Below are positions 1 to 8,810 of a stretch of DNA of 64,000 nt, piece after piece. Below the pieces are notes generated by a model. It was not told the origin of the DNA. It ran no database searches and saw nothing but the letters and a program-made list of their open reading frames with translations. Positions within the stretch are counted from its first letter, which is position 1. Each line of letters starts with the position of its first letter. A program made the position numbers and the translations under genes. Source of the stretch: Herbidospora solisilvae (lineage in GTDB: Bacteria > Actinomycetota > Actinomycetes > Streptosporangiales > Streptosporangiaceae); contig NZ_WXEW01000001.1 in NCBI RefSeq assembly GCF_009901565.1, forward strand, positions 868,001 through 932,000, written 5' to 3'.

Positions 1-173
1 GCCAGCTGGCCGTCGTCCCATTCGAGCCGCGCGTGCCGCCGCGAGACGGCGCCGTCGTCGAGCACCACGGCCGCCGCGCCGGCGTCGCGGCCGAGGGTGA
101 CCGGCAGGGTGCACACCCGCTGGCTGGTGGCCCGGGTGTGCCGGTCGGTGAGGGTCAGGCGCAGCTCAGGAAT
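1..173 (-). CDS. FHA-domain protein, N-terminal fragment
   Basis: This is the start of a forkhead-associated (phosphothreonine-binding) domain, cut by the left edge. About 57 residues are visible: a first strand (ELRLTLTD), then LGRD and a later SRRHARLEW, which are the GR and SxxH signatures of FHA domains. FHA modules usually read Ser/Thr kinase phosphorylation. The reading frame has a stop just upstream and no ATG, GTG or TTG before the first strand; the only in-frame GTG (codon 20) would delete that strand. The best start is ATT at 171-173, giving MPELRLTL, with GGTGA about 6 bases upstream; CTG at codon 4 is the alternative. It overlaps the CBS gene end by 8 bases, so translation is probably coupled. 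The domain is clear, the start is not. Confidence 0.6.
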   Translation of the reverse strand, partial: MPELRLTLTDRHTRATSQRVCTLPVTLGRDAGAAAVVLDDGAVSRRHARLEWDDGQL

Positions 174-609
174 GGTAGATCACCGCACGGCACAGGTCGG
201 CGCGGGAGAGCGTGCCCACGAGATTCCCTCCGTCGACGACGGGCAGCCTGCGGATGCCGCGCTCGATCATCACGACGGCGGCCCTGGCCAGTTCGTCGGC
301 CGGGCTCACGGTGGCCGTGTCACGCACGACGAGCGGGTCGATGACCCGGTCGGCGAGCGCGCGGCCCTTCTCCAGGAAGATCCGGAACGCGTCGGCGAGG
401 GTGCCGCCGCCGGCGGTCACGTCGTCGAAGCCGGGCAGCATGGCCCGCACCAGATCCTCTTCGGACAGTGAACCGGCGAACCGGCCGTCATGGTCGATGA
501 CCATGAGCTGGCCGACCTCCGAGACGCTCACCACCTCGGCCGCCCGTCTGATGGTCGAGCCGAGCCTGATGTGCGCCGGGAACGCCGTCATGACGTCGCT
601 GACCAGCAT
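166..609 (-). CDS. Tandem CBS-domain protein
   Basis: A 147-residue soluble protein made of two CBS modules (about 7-60 and 90-145), the pair that forms one Bateman domain binding adenosyl nucleotides. Typical CBS features are visible: VSDVMTA at the start, MVIDHDGRFAGSLSEEDL ending module 1, and RRLPVVDGGNLVGTLSRADL ending module 2. Stand-alone Bateman proteins are usually energy or redox sensors; the partner here is unknown. The ATG at 607-609 is chosen because the CBS fold begins immediately and the upstream in-frame sequence is shadow from the sigma-factor gene. Its end overlaps the FHA gene, suggesting a small signalling operon that runs off the edge. Confidence 0.88.
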   Translation of the reverse strand: MLVSDVMTAFPAHIRLGSTIRRAAEVVSVSEVGQLMVIDHDGRFAGSLSEEDLVRAMLPGFDDVTAGGGTLADAFRIFLEKGRALADRVIDPLVVRDTATVSPADELARAAVVMIERGIRRLPVVDGGNLVGTLSRADLCRAVIYHS

Positions 610-689
610 GCCGGGCCACCTTCCGATCAGTCTCCCGGAGTGTAAAACGGGGATTTTCGGGTGTACAGGTGGGGATTCGTCCTGACTTT

Positions 690-2570
690 TCAGGTCAGAC
701 GAAGTGCACTCAAGGTGTGGCCGGTGGCCGTTTTGAAGAGGTGCTCGGCGCGCTCGTAGGACAACCGGCGGCGGCCGGTGTGCGGGCACAGGTCGCCCTC
801 GGCGGGGGCGCGGGCGGGCGCGGGCCGGCGGCCGGAGAGGAACAGCGGGCCGTGGGTGCGGTCGCCGATGAGGTCCGGGAGCAGCGCGGCGGTCCGGGAG
901 CGCCAGGTGATCCCGGTACGGGACCTGCGGTCGTCCAGGTCGAGGTCCTCGACGTTCAGGGCCAGCACCCGGGTCACCGGGGCGGCCGACTCGTGCAGCA
1001 GCCACCACAGGGCCCGCTCCCGGAGCGCGGCGTCCGTGTCGCGCCAGACCGGGGCGGGCCGGGCCTCCGGTGAGGGCTCGGGCCGTCGCACCAGGTCCGC
1101 GGCCAGGTCGGGCCGCCCGGCCCACGCGCAGAAGGAGCGCAGCGCCGCCAGGTGCCGGTTCCACGTCCGGGCCGCCGTGCCGCCCCAGGCCGCGGCCGCC
1201 ACCCGGGCCGTCTCGGCGGGGGTCAGCTCCGCCACCGGGGTGTGCTCGCCGAGGGCCGCGCGAAGCCGCCCGAGTGTCTGCCCGTAGGAGCGGGCCGTCG
1301 CGCCCGGCCGTCCGGCGAGGAACGCGGCCACGGCCGGGCCGAGCAGCGCTCCGGTCGGCTCGGCCGCCGGGATCGCGGCGGCGCGCCGTTCCAGGAAGGC
1401 GCGTTCGGCGGCGTTGTCGGCCAGCGCCGCCGCCCGCAGGAACTCCCGCCGGGCCGCCTCAGTGCGGCCCAGGCGCAGCAGCAGGTCGGCGCGCACGGCC
1501 GGAAGCAGGTGGTAGTCGCGCAGCGCCGGGTCGGCGGTCAGGTCCTCGGTCAGGTCGAGACCCGCCCGGGGGCCCCGGGCCATGCCGACGGCCACCGCCC
1601 GGTTGAGCCGCACGACGGGTGTCGGGGTCAGCCGGACGAGCAGTTCGTAGAGGGAGACGATCTGGTCCCAGTCGGTCTCCTCGGCCGACGGCGCCTGGGC
1701 GTGGCAGACCGCGATGGCGGCCTGGAGCAGGTAGGGGCCGGGAGGCCCGCCGAGTTCGCGGGCCCGCAACATCGCGGCGAACCCCCGGCGGACGCGCAGC
1801 CGGTCCCAGCGGCCCCGGTTCTGCTCGTGCAGCGGGATCGGCTCGCCCGAGGGGCCGGTGCGGGCGTCCGCCCGGGAGGTCTGGATCTCCATGAGGGCGA
1901 GCAGGCCCAGGACCTCCGACTGGGGAGCCGCCTCGGCCAGCATCCCGCCGAGACGCAGCGCCTCCAGGGTGAGGCCCGGGCGCATCAGGTCGTCGCCGGA
2001 GGCCGCCGCGTACCCCTCGTTGAAGATCAGGTAGACGACCTCCAGCACCGAGGCGAGCCGCTCCGCCGCCTCCGCCGGGCCGGGCAGGTCGAAGCCCACC
2101 CGGTGCTCGGCCAGCGTGCGCTTGGCGTCGGCGATCCGCCGGGCGATCACCTGCTCGCCGGTGAGGAAGGCGCGGGCGATCTCCGCGTTCGTCAGCCCGC
2201 CGAGCAGCTTCAGGGTGAGCGCGACCCGCGCCGGGGGCGGCAGCACCGGGTGGCACGACAGGAACATCAGCCGCAGCGTGTCGTCCCGGTCGTCCTCCCC
2301 GGTGGTGTCGCCCTGGCGCAGGTCGTGGGCCAGCCGGCCGTGGGTGAGGTCGTGCCGCCGCTCGGCCCGGATGTGGTCGATCGCCCGGCGCCTGGCCACG
2401 GACATCAGCCAGGCGCCGGGGGTGCCGGGCATTCCCTCGGCGGGCCACTGCTCCATCGCGGCGACCAGGGCGTCCTGGGCGAACTCCTCGGCCAGGCCGA
2501 CGTCGCCGACCAGCCGGGTCAGCGCGGCGATGATCTTCGCCGACTCCAGCCTCCAGACGGCGTCGATCAC
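690..2570 (-). CDS. ECF42-type sigma factor fused to a truncated tyrosine-recombinase-like domain
   Basis: 626 residues, against about 400 for the family. Residues 1-160 are sigma region 2 (AEEFAQDALVAAMEQW) and region 4 (LTNAEIARAF...VIARRIADAK). Residues 165-400 are the TPR-like C-terminal extension typical of ECF42 sigma factors, ending in RREFLRAAALA...ERAFLERRAA. The frame then runs on without a stop into about 220 residues resembling a site-specific tyrosine recombinase: a SAM-like core-binding domain (SYGQTLGRLRAAL, TWNRHLAALRSFCAWAG; about 412-488) and the start of a catalytic domain (LWWLLHESAA...VLALNVEDLDLDDR). The protein stops at LSALRLT, where the second catalytic Arg box would begin, so the His and Tyr boxes are missing. 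The first Arg position also looks replaced (ESAAPVTRVL). GTG start at 2570 overlaps the DGPF gene stop (GTGA). The sigma part is confident; whether the fused tail has a role is unknown. Confidence 0.85.
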   Translation of the reverse strand: MIDAVWRLESAKIIAALTRLVGDVGLAEEFAQDALVAAMEQWPAEGMPGTPGAWLMSVARRRAIDHIRAERRHDLTHGRLAHDLRQGDTTGEDDRDDTLRLMFLSCHPVLPPPARVALTLKLLGGLTNAEIARAFLTGEQVIARRIADAKRTLAEHRVGFDLPGPAEAAERLASVLEVVYLIFNEGYAAASGDDLMRPGLTLEALRLGGMLAEAAPQSEVLGLLALMEIQTSRADARTGPSGEPIPLHEQNRGRWDRLRVRRGFAAMLRARELGGPPGPYLLQAAIAVCHAQAPSAEETDWDQIVSLYELLVRLTPTPVVRLNRAVAVGMARGPRAGLDLTEDLTADPALRDYHLLPAVRADLLLRLGRTEAARREFLRAAALADNAAERAFLERRAAAIPAAEPTGALLGPAVAAFLAGRPGATARSYGQTLGRLRAALGEHTPVAELTPAETARVAAAAWGGTAARTWNRHLAALRSFCAWAGRPDLAADLVRRPEPSPEARPAPVWRDTDAALRERALWWLLHESAAPVTRVLALNVEDLDLDDRRSRTGITWRSRTAALLPDLIGDRTHGPLFLSGRRPAPARAPAEGDLCPHTGRRRLSYERAEHLFKTATGHTLSALRLT

Positions 2571-2890
2571 TGGACTCTGCGGATCTCGCTGACCCCGTCA
2601 CCGACGATCCGGCGGAAGCGGCGGGCCAGTTCGAGCACCTCGTCCCGCGACCGCACCTCCACGAGGGCGAAGCCGACGGCGACCTCCTTGGCCTCGGTGA
2701 ACGGCCCGTCGGTCACGGTGAACTCCTCCCCCGAGGAGGTCATCCGCAGCCCGCCGGGCTCCAGGCCGCCGGTCGCCAGCAGCACGCCCTTGGCGCTCAT
2801 CTCCTCGATGAAGGCGCCCATCTCGGCGAACAGCTTCTCGTCGGGGGCGGGGGTGTTCTCGTCGGCCAGGCTCAGCAGCAGGTAACGCAT
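2567..2890 (-). CDS. DGPF/YCII-domain protein, partner of the ECF42 sigma factor
   Basis: A 107-residue YCII-like protein carrying the hallmark DGPF tetrapeptide (FTVTDGPFTEAKE, about residues 58-70). Genes of this family sit beside ECF42 sigma factors across Actinobacteria and are considered the sigma factor's partner or target; the biochemical role is not settled. ATG at 2888-2890 has GGAGAC upstream. The stop shares bases with the sigma GTG start, so the two are translationally coupled and probably transcribed from the 2891-3027 region. The absence of an anti-sigma gene fits ECF42 biology. Confidence 0.88.
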   Translation of the reverse strand: MRYLLLSLADENTPAPDEKLFAEMGAFIEEMSAKGVLLATGGLEPGGLRMTSSGEEFTVTDGPFTEAKEVAVGFALVEVRSRDEVLELARRFRRIVGDGVSEIRRVQ

Positions 2891-2940
2891 CTCGGTCTCC
2901 GTTCGTCGTCCGGTGTCTGTGCCTGTACGTCGATTCACGG

Positions 2941-2975
2941 ATGTGACAGGGAACGGACGGCATTCCCTGTCATAT
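2941..2975. promoter_or_regulatory. Near-perfect inverted repeat in the divergent DGPF-sigma / DUF998 promoter region
   Basis: TGACAGGGAA at 2944-2953 is the exact inverse of TTCCCTGTCA at 2963-2972, separated by 9 bases. Extending outward three bases adds only one mismatch. The dyad sits between divergent start codons (2890 and 3028), where an operator is expected. It could also fold as an RNA hairpin in either leader. I found no clear ECF42 promoter hexamers next to it. Confidence 0.5.
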
Positions 2976-3027
2976 CGCACCGTCGACGTCCGGGGTGACT
3001 CGACTCCCCCGAACAGAAGAGGCTCCG

Positions 3028-3648
3028 ATGACCACGTCCACCACCCGCGCTCTGCTCCTCTGCGCCGCCGTCGCCGGACCACTCTGGTCGGCGGTGTCGC
3101 TGGCCCAGGCCGCCACGCGCGAGGGCTTCGACCTGACCCGCCACCCGCTCAGCCTGCTGAGCACCGGCTCGCTCGGCTGGCTGCAGATCGCCAACTTCGT
3201 CGTCGGCGGGATCCTGTTGCTCCTCGGGGCCGCCGGACTGCGCCGGGCGCTCGACGGCGGCTGGGCGCCCCGGCTGGTCGCGGTCGCCGGGGCCGGGATG
3301 ATCGCCGCAGGGGTCCTCGTCATGGATCCCGCGGACGGTTTTCCCGCCGGGACCCCGGCCGGGCCGGGGGCCCTCGGACCCGCCGGGATCGGCCACCTGG
3401 CCGCCGGGTCGATCACCTTCTTGTCACTGATCGCCGCCTGCCACGTGCTGGGCCGCCGGTTCTCCCGCGAAGGCGCGCGCGGCCGGGCCGTCGCTTCGCG
3501 GGTCGCCGGGACGGCCCTGCTCCTGGGGAACCTGTGGGCGATGGGCGGGGGGACGGGGGGATCGCTGACGCTGGCGGTCGGCGCGATCACGGCGATGCTC
3601 TGGATCGCGTGGGTCGCCGCCGAGACGGCCCTCAAAGGTCGGAGGTAG
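3028..3648 (+). CDS. DUF998-family membrane protein
   Basis: 206 residues with about six hydrophobic segments (for example LLLCAAVAGPLWSAVSLAQA, ANFVVGGILLLLGAAGL, VAVAGAGMIAAGVLVMDPA). The conserved features TRHPLSLLSTGSLGWLQ after the first helix and VMDPADGFPAGTP in the middle match DUF998 membrane proteins, whose function is unknown. ATG at 3028 is preferred over an in-frame start 33 bases upstream because AGAAGAGG lies just before it and the membrane segment then starts at once. It diverges from the DGPF-sigma pair and may respond to it, since ECF42 regulons often include adjacent genes; that link is inference. Confidence 0.8.
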   Translation: MTTSTTRALLLCAAVAGPLWSAVSLAQAATREGFDLTRHPLSLLSTGSLGWLQIANFVVGGILLLLGAAGLRRALDGGWAPRLVAVAGAGMIAAGVLVMDPADGFPAGTPAGPGALGPAGIGHLAAGSITFLSLIAACHVLGRRFSREGARGRAVASRVAGTALLLGNLWAMGGGTGGSLTLAVGAITAMLWIAWVAAETALKGRR

Positions 3649-3654
3649 CGGTTC

Positions 3655-4986
3655 TCAGTACCTCCACAGATGGGCGGCGATCACCTCGTCCACCGGCCTG
3701 CCCTGGGCCCAGGCGTGGTCGGCGGCGCGCACGACGGTGAAGGCGCCGAAGAGCTCCTCGCCCAGGACCGCGCGGGCCAGGCCGCCGTTCAGCGCCGCGT
3801 GCTGCTCCTCGAACGTCGCGGGCAGGCGGTGGATGCCCGCCGCCGCGCGCCGCTCGTCGGTCCACGGGCCCGGGTCCTCCTGGACGGGCGGCGGGGGCAC
3901 GAGGCCGTCGGCGATGCCGGCCAGGCCCGCGGCGATGACGACGGCCAGCGACAGGTAGGGGTTGGCGGAGGCGTCGGAGGGTTTGAGCTCCACGTTGGCG
4001 TGGGCCGCCCCCAGCAGGTCGGTCGACGGCACGAACCGCAGCGCGGCCTCGCGGTTCTCCACGCCCCAGAAGGCGTAGGCGCTGGAGAAGAAACCGGGCC
4101 GCAGGCGGAGCAGGGAGGCGACGCTGGGGGCGGTGATCGCCGCGATGGACGGCAGGTCGCGCAGCAGCCCGGCCAGGTAGGCGGCCCCGTCGGCGGTCAG
4201 GCCGTGTGGGCCGTCGCCGCCCGACAGGAGGTTGACGCCGTCGCGGGTGACGGAGGTGTGCAGGTGCCAGCCGTTGCCGACGCGCGCGCCGTCGGTCAGC
4301 GGCGCGAAGCAGGCCCGCAGGCCGTGCGCGCGGGCGGCGGCGTGCACGGTCTGGCGGGTGAGCAGCTGGAGGTCGGCGGCGGTGACCGGGTCGGCGGGGG
4401 CGATGTTCAGCTCGAACTGCGCGGGGCCGTATTCGGCGTGCAACTGGCCGATCTCGACGCCGTTGGCGCGCAGGTCGCCCATCACCTGGGCGGCGAACCC
4501 GTCGACCTCCAGCATCAGGCGCGGGCTGTAGGAGGGGCCGGCGACCGCCAGGGGGCCGTCCTCCCGGCTGAGGCGGAACTCCAGCTCGTAGCCCGCCCGG
4601 AACTCCAGCCCGGCCCGCGCGGCCGCCTCGACCTGCCGTTCCAGCACCCCGCGCTGGTCGTAGGGCCAGCAGGACCCGTCGGCGTTCATCTGGCGGCCGG
4701 GCGCCCAGGCGAAGCCGGGCTGCCCGGCCAGCCGGACGATCCGCTCGGCGACCGGGACGAGCCGCACGTCTCCCGACGGCGTGCTCAGCCCCGGAGGCCC
4801 GTAGGTGATCCCGTCGTGCGTGTCGAAGACCGCGAACAGCGGGCTGACGCCGACGCCGCGCTCGGCCGCGAGCGGGACCTGCTCGATCGGGATGGTCCGG
4901 GAACGCGGGATGCCGTTGTTGTCGGCCCAGGCCACGATGAGGCCCACGACCCCGTCCTCCGCCAGCCGCTCCGCCGTTTGCCGCAC
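3655..4986 (-). CDS. Glutamine-synthetase-like ligase (GlnA-type paralogue)
   Basis: 443 residues with the glutamine synthetase fold: N-terminal beta-grasp (about 10-95) and catalytic domain (about 105-443). Visible active-site landmarks are GYELEFRL (about 132, metal-binding glutamates), AEYGPAQFELN (about 184), GNGWHLHTS (about 237, substrate/ATP loop), ENREAALRFVPS (about 310) and NVELKPSDASANPYLSLA. It is shorter and more divergent than housekeeping GlnA and lacks the adenylylation-loop context, so it more likely gamma-glutamylates an amine or another acceptor; the substrate cannot be read from sequence. GTG at 4984-4986 follows GGAGAGG at a good distance. It follows the ABC permease gene by 74 bases on the same strand. 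Confidence 0.85.
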   Translation of the reverse strand: MRQTAERLAEDGVVGLIVAWADNNGIPRSRTIPIEQVPLAAERGVGVSPLFAVFDTHDGITYGPPGLSTPSGDVRLVPVAERIVRLAGQPGFAWAPGRQMNADGSCWPYDQRGVLERQVEAAARAGLEFRAGYELEFRLSREDGPLAVAGPSYSPRLMLEVDGFAAQVMGDLRANGVEIGQLHAEYGPAQFELNIAPADPVTAADLQLLTRQTVHAAARAHGLRACFAPLTDGARVGNGWHLHTSVTRDGVNLLSGGDGPHGLTADGAAYLAGLLRDLPSIAAITAPSVASLLRLRPGFFSSAYAFWGVENREAALRFVPSTDLLGAAHANVELKPSDASANPYLSLAVVIAAGLAGIADGLVPPPPVQEDPGPWTDERRAAAGIHRLPATFEEQHAALNGGLARAVLGEELFGAFTVVRAADHAWAQGRPVDEVIAAHLWRY

Positions 4987-5060
4987 CCTGGGTTCCTCTC
5001 CGGGAACCGGAGTGCGAAGTCCCCGGGCGCGGCGAAGAAACGGTGAAGAGACCGCACGTG

Positions 5061-6851
5061 TCAGACGGCCTCGGCCCTGAGGGTCTCGGCCACCGACCGG
5101 CGGGCCGAGGCCCGCGCGGGCAGCGCCGCGAGGGCGGCGGTGGCCAGCAGCAGCGCGGGCGGGATCAGCCACAATGCCGGGGCAGGCGGTTGCGGCGGGT
5201 TCTGGTGGCCGAAGAACCACTGCGTGAACAGGCCCAACGGGATGCCGGCGAGCGCACCGGGCAGGGTCGGCAGCAGCTGGGCGGTGGCCAGGCCCGCGGT
5301 GACCTGTCCCGGCGTCGCGCCGAGGGTGCGGGCGACGGCCATGGTGACCCGTGACTCCGTCGCGGTCGTCCAGGTCAGGGTGAGGGTGTTCACCACCGCC
5401 AGGGTGACCATCGCCGTGATGACGCCCAGCAGGAGCAGGCGGGACCGGTCGTCCATCAGGTCGGCCATGGTGACGCCGCCCAGGTCCCAGCCCCGGTCGG
5501 GCTGGGCGTCCACCATCAGCAGGACGGTCAGGCCGACCGCCGTGGTCGCCGTGCCGCCCGCGTGCAGCAGGACGCGGCCGGGACGGCGGGCGACGAGACG
5601 CAGCCCGAGCAGCAGCGGCACCGGCAGCAGCCCGGCGAGCCGGCTGAGCAGGACCAGGTGGTCGGGGCGGCGGACGGCCGGTGAGAGCGTGGCGACGGCC
5701 TCGGTGCGCAGAGCCCTGACGGCCGGGGCGAGGGCGGTCAGGACCGCCACACCCACGGCGACGACGGTCGTCATCGCGACGACCGGGCCGCTCGGCCCGG
5801 CGTCGGTGGTGAGCAGGCTGCCGCTGGGGTTGACGACGAGCGGGGCGACCAGCCGCGTGACCGTCAGGCCCGCCGCGTCGGCCACCAGCGCCAGGGCGAG
5901 GTGTTCGGTCAGCAGGACGACGGCGACGAGGCCCGGGGTCGCGCCGACGACCTTGAGCAGCCCGGCCCGGCGGATCTGGCCGGCGGCGCGCCCGGCGGCC
6001 AGGGTGGTCAGCCCGGCGACGGCCATGAAGCTGAGCAGCCAGCCGCCGACGATCAAAATCGGCTGGCCGTCGCGGAGGTAGACCGCGTCCTGGAAGGCGA
6101 TGACCGGCCAGGTGAAGGCGTTCAGCCGGACCGCGGGGTCGTGGGCCTCGTGGTAGACGGCCCGGAAGGCCGCGGTCGCGGCCGGGTCGCGCAGCCGCAG
6201 GTAGACGAGGGAGGCCGCCGGGACGTCGGCCCCGGCCAGCGCCCGCGTGTCGCGCTCGTGCAGCCAGACCAGGCCCGACCGGTCGCTGGGCCCGCCGTCG
6301 GGGCCGCCCATCGTCGCCCACGGATAGACCATGCGCGCGGCCGTCACGGCGATGCCGACCACCGGGAACGACCGGCCGCCGACTCTGACGCGGTCGCCGA
6401 CGCGCAGGCGCAGCGCCCCGGCGAAGCCCCGCTCGACCACCACGCCGCCGGGGCGGACCCACTCCCCCGACGTCACCAGCGGCCGGTCGATCGGGCCGGG
6501 CTTCGCGTCGGCCCCGAGGACCGCCGCGCGCACCTCGCCGCCGGACGTGGTGATCGGTGTGAAGAAGGTCCGGTACGTCCGGCTGCGGGCCGCCACCCCC
6601 GGCACGTTCTCCAGCGACCTCAGCGCGGCGTCGGCCGCCCGGCTCGTGCCGGGGGCCACCACGACCACGTCGGGCCCGGCCGTCGCGGCGCGGGTCTGGA
6701 GGTAGAGCCGCTCGGTCGCCCCGGGCAGCGACATGCCCAGGCTCAGCACGGCGGTCGCGACGAGCGTCGACACCACCAGCAGCACGGCCGGGCCGGGATG
6801 CCGGCGCAGGTCGCCCAGCACGAGGCGGAACACGAGAAGGACACGGCCCAC
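5061..6851 (-). CDS. FtsX-like ABC transporter permease
   Basis: A 596-residue permease of the MacB/FtsX type. It has an N-terminal helix (VLLVVSTLVATAVLSLGMSL), a large extracytoplasmic part (about 50-270), three or four central helices, an inserted loop, and a second FtsX helix set near the C-terminus (LLLLGVITAMVTLAVVNTLTLTW, GALAGIPLGLFTQWFF, LLLATAALAALPARASARRSV). Such permeases work with a LolD-like ATPase, here the gene 5 bases upstream, and usually export peptides or lipids or confer drug resistance. GTG at 6849-6851 is chosen because it lies just after the ATPase stop with GGGGGA upstream. Confidence 0.85.
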   Translation of the reverse strand: MGRVLLVFRLVLGDLRRHPGPAVLLVVSTLVATAVLSLGMSLPGATERLYLQTRAATAGPDVVVVAPGTSRAADAALRSLENVPGVAARSRTYRTFFTPITTSGGEVRAAVLGADAKPGPIDRPLVTSGEWVRPGGVVVERGFAGALRLRVGDRVRVGGRSFPVVGIAVTAARMVYPWATMGGPDGGPSDRSGLVWLHERDTRALAGADVPAASLVYLRLRDPAATAAFRAVYHEAHDPAVRLNAFTWPVIAFQDAVYLRDGQPILIVGGWLLSFMAVAGLTTLAAGRAAGQIRRAGLLKVVGATPGLVAVVLLTEHLALALVADAAGLTVTRLVAPLVVNPSGSLLTTDAGPSGPVVAMTTVVAVGVAVLTALAPAVRALRTEAVATLSPAVRRPDHLVLLSRLAGLLPVPLLLGLRLVARRPGRVLLHAGGTATTAVGLTVLLMVDAQPDRGWDLGGVTMADLMDDRSRLLLLGVITAMVTLAVVNTLTLTWTTATESRVTMAVARTLGATPGQVTAGLATAQLLPTLPGALAGIPLGLFTQWFFGHQNPPQPPAPALWLIPPALLLATAALAALPARASARRSVAETLRAEAV

Positions 6852-6856
6852 GGCGG

Positions 6857-7587
<731 letters not shown>

Positions 7588-7591
<4 letters not shown>

Positions 7592-8121
7592 GCGTCCCCG
7601 GATTCCTGCCCGGCCCTCGACCAGACCCGTTCGCAGGCCTCCAGCCAGCGCAGGTCGGCCTGCAGCCGCAACGCGATGCCTTCGAGCAGCAGGCCGCCGG
7701 TGGAGCCCTCGGGCTCGGCCAGCACCGCCCGCTGCGCCTCGGCCAGGCGGCGCAGCAGTTCGCGGCGCTGCGTGTCGACGAGCTCGACCGGGTCGGCCAG
7801 CCGGGACGCGCTCGCCGCGGCCAGCTTGAGGTGGAACTCGACCAGGTCGGGCTTGGGCCGGTTCACCTCGCCCAGCCACGCGGTCACCCGCTCGTGCCCG
7901 GCCTCGGTGAGGGCGTAGACCTTGCGGTCGGGGCGGGCGGGCGACTCCTCGGACCGTTCGTGGACGACCAGGCCCGCCTTCTCCAGGCGGGCCAGCGTCA
8001 CGTAGACCTGGCCCGCGTTCATCGACCCGCCCAGCGGGCCGAGGGCACGCCGCAGCCGCAGGCCGAGGTCGTAGCCGTGCGACGGCTCCTTGGCGAGCAT
8101 CGCCAGTATCGCGTCCTGCAT
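7588..8121 (-). CDS. PadR-family transcriptional regulator
   Basis: 177 residues. The N-terminal winged helix (about 1-85) shows PadR features: AILAMLAKEPSHGYDLGLRL and GQVYVTLARLEKAGLV, then the wing RPDRKVYALTEAG. The C-terminal dimerisation helices (about 90-175) match the PadR C-terminal domain. PadR proteins commonly repress neighbouring exporter genes until a ligand binds. It is the first gene of the exporter operon, and the repeats at 8131-8165 directly upstream are its likely binding site, implying autorepression. ATG at 8119-8121 has GGGGTGG just before it. Confidence 0.9.
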
Positions 8122-8130
8122 ACACCACCC

Positions 8131-8165
8131 CTAACGGCTAGGTAATGAATAGCGGTTAGGTAATG
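8131..8165. promoter_or_regulatory. Probable PadR operator upstream of the exporter operon
   Basis: CTAACGGCTA (8131-8140) and TAGCGGTTAG (8150-8159) form an inverted repeat with one mismatch and a 9-base spacer. The same bases hold a direct repeat, GGCTAGGTAATG (8136-8147) and GGTTAGGTAATG (8154-8165), with an 18-base period. It begins 10 bases upstream of the PadR start codon, so a bound dimer would cover the promoter or leader of the padR-ABC operon. The function is inferred from position and symmetry. Confidence 0.55.
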
Positions 8166-8177
8166 GGCGCGTCAAAC

Positions 8178-8810
8178 TCAGGTGTCGGTGCCGGTCTCCT
8201 CGTGGGGGGCGCCGACGGGCTTGGACTCGGGCGACTCGCGCTGGCGCAGGTAGATCGACAGGGCGACCATCGAGAGCACCGCCAGGAACTCCGACTGCCA
8301 GTTCTGCAGCGTGCGGTCCCAGAAGTCGGGCGAGGCCACGTATTCGGGCCAGGTCACCGGATCCTGGAGCTGGGAGAGTTGTTCGCGGTTGTAGGCGGCG
8401 GTGCCGGCGACCGACTGGGCGTACCAGGACAACACGAAGGTCACGCCCATCACGAGGCCGAGCGAGTTGGCGAACAACATGTTCCGCAGGCCCCCGACGC
8501 GGGCCCATCGCGGGCTGCCCGGCCGCACCTCGTCACCCTTCCCACCGGACCTCGACTCCGGGGAGCCGCGCTGGACCAGCCAGACGGTGATCACGATGAA
8601 CAGCAGGAACTGGAGGTACTCCGACTGCCAGTTCTCCGCGACGTCCACCACGAAGTCGGCCGAGGTGACGTAGGCGCCCCAGGAGACGGGGTAGCCGCCG
8701 GAGCCGAGCTGGTCGTCGTTGTAGGCGCCGAGGCCCGCGAACGACTGCCCGGCCAGCGCGAGCACGAAGACGACCAGGAAGAACAGGCTCAGCCCGTTGC
8801 GGCGGATCAT
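8178..8810 (-). CDS. DUF6766-like membrane protein with an internal duplication
   Basis: 210 residues with four hydrophobic segments and two homologous halves. Each half contains AYNxxQL, a PVxW box, NWQSE and then QRxSPES (about 29-86 and 139-196), with one hydrophobic segment before the AYN motif and one after the NWQSE motif. The match to DUF6766 is from memory; the function is unknown. The short charged linker SRSGGKGDEV separates the halves. ATG at 8808-8810 overlaps the stop of the upstream 27-residue gene, so it closes a three-gene envelope operon with a lipoprotein and a micro-protein. Confidence 0.75.
   Translation of the reverse strand: MIRRNGLSLFFLVVFVLALAGQSFAGLGAYNDDQLGSGGYPVSWGAYVTSADFVVDVAENWQSEYLQFLLFIVITVWLVQRGSPESRSGGKGDEVRPGSPRWARVGGLRNMLFANSLGLVMGVTFVLSWYAQSVAGTAAYNREQLSQLQDPVTWPEYVASPDFWDRTLQNWQSEFLAVLSMVALSIYLRQRESPESKPVGAPHEETGTDT

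Noticed and set aside
681-698. Small dyad CCTGA/TCAGG after the sigma-fusion stop
   Set aside because: Only a 5-base stem overlapping the stop codon; too weak to call a terminator.
1152-2885. Long open frame on the plus strand opposite the sigma-factor gene (577 codons)
   Set aside because: It is the low-complexity Gly/Arg/Pro/Gln-rich shadow that GC-rich coding DNA gives on its antisense strand; the minus frame has clear sigma domains.
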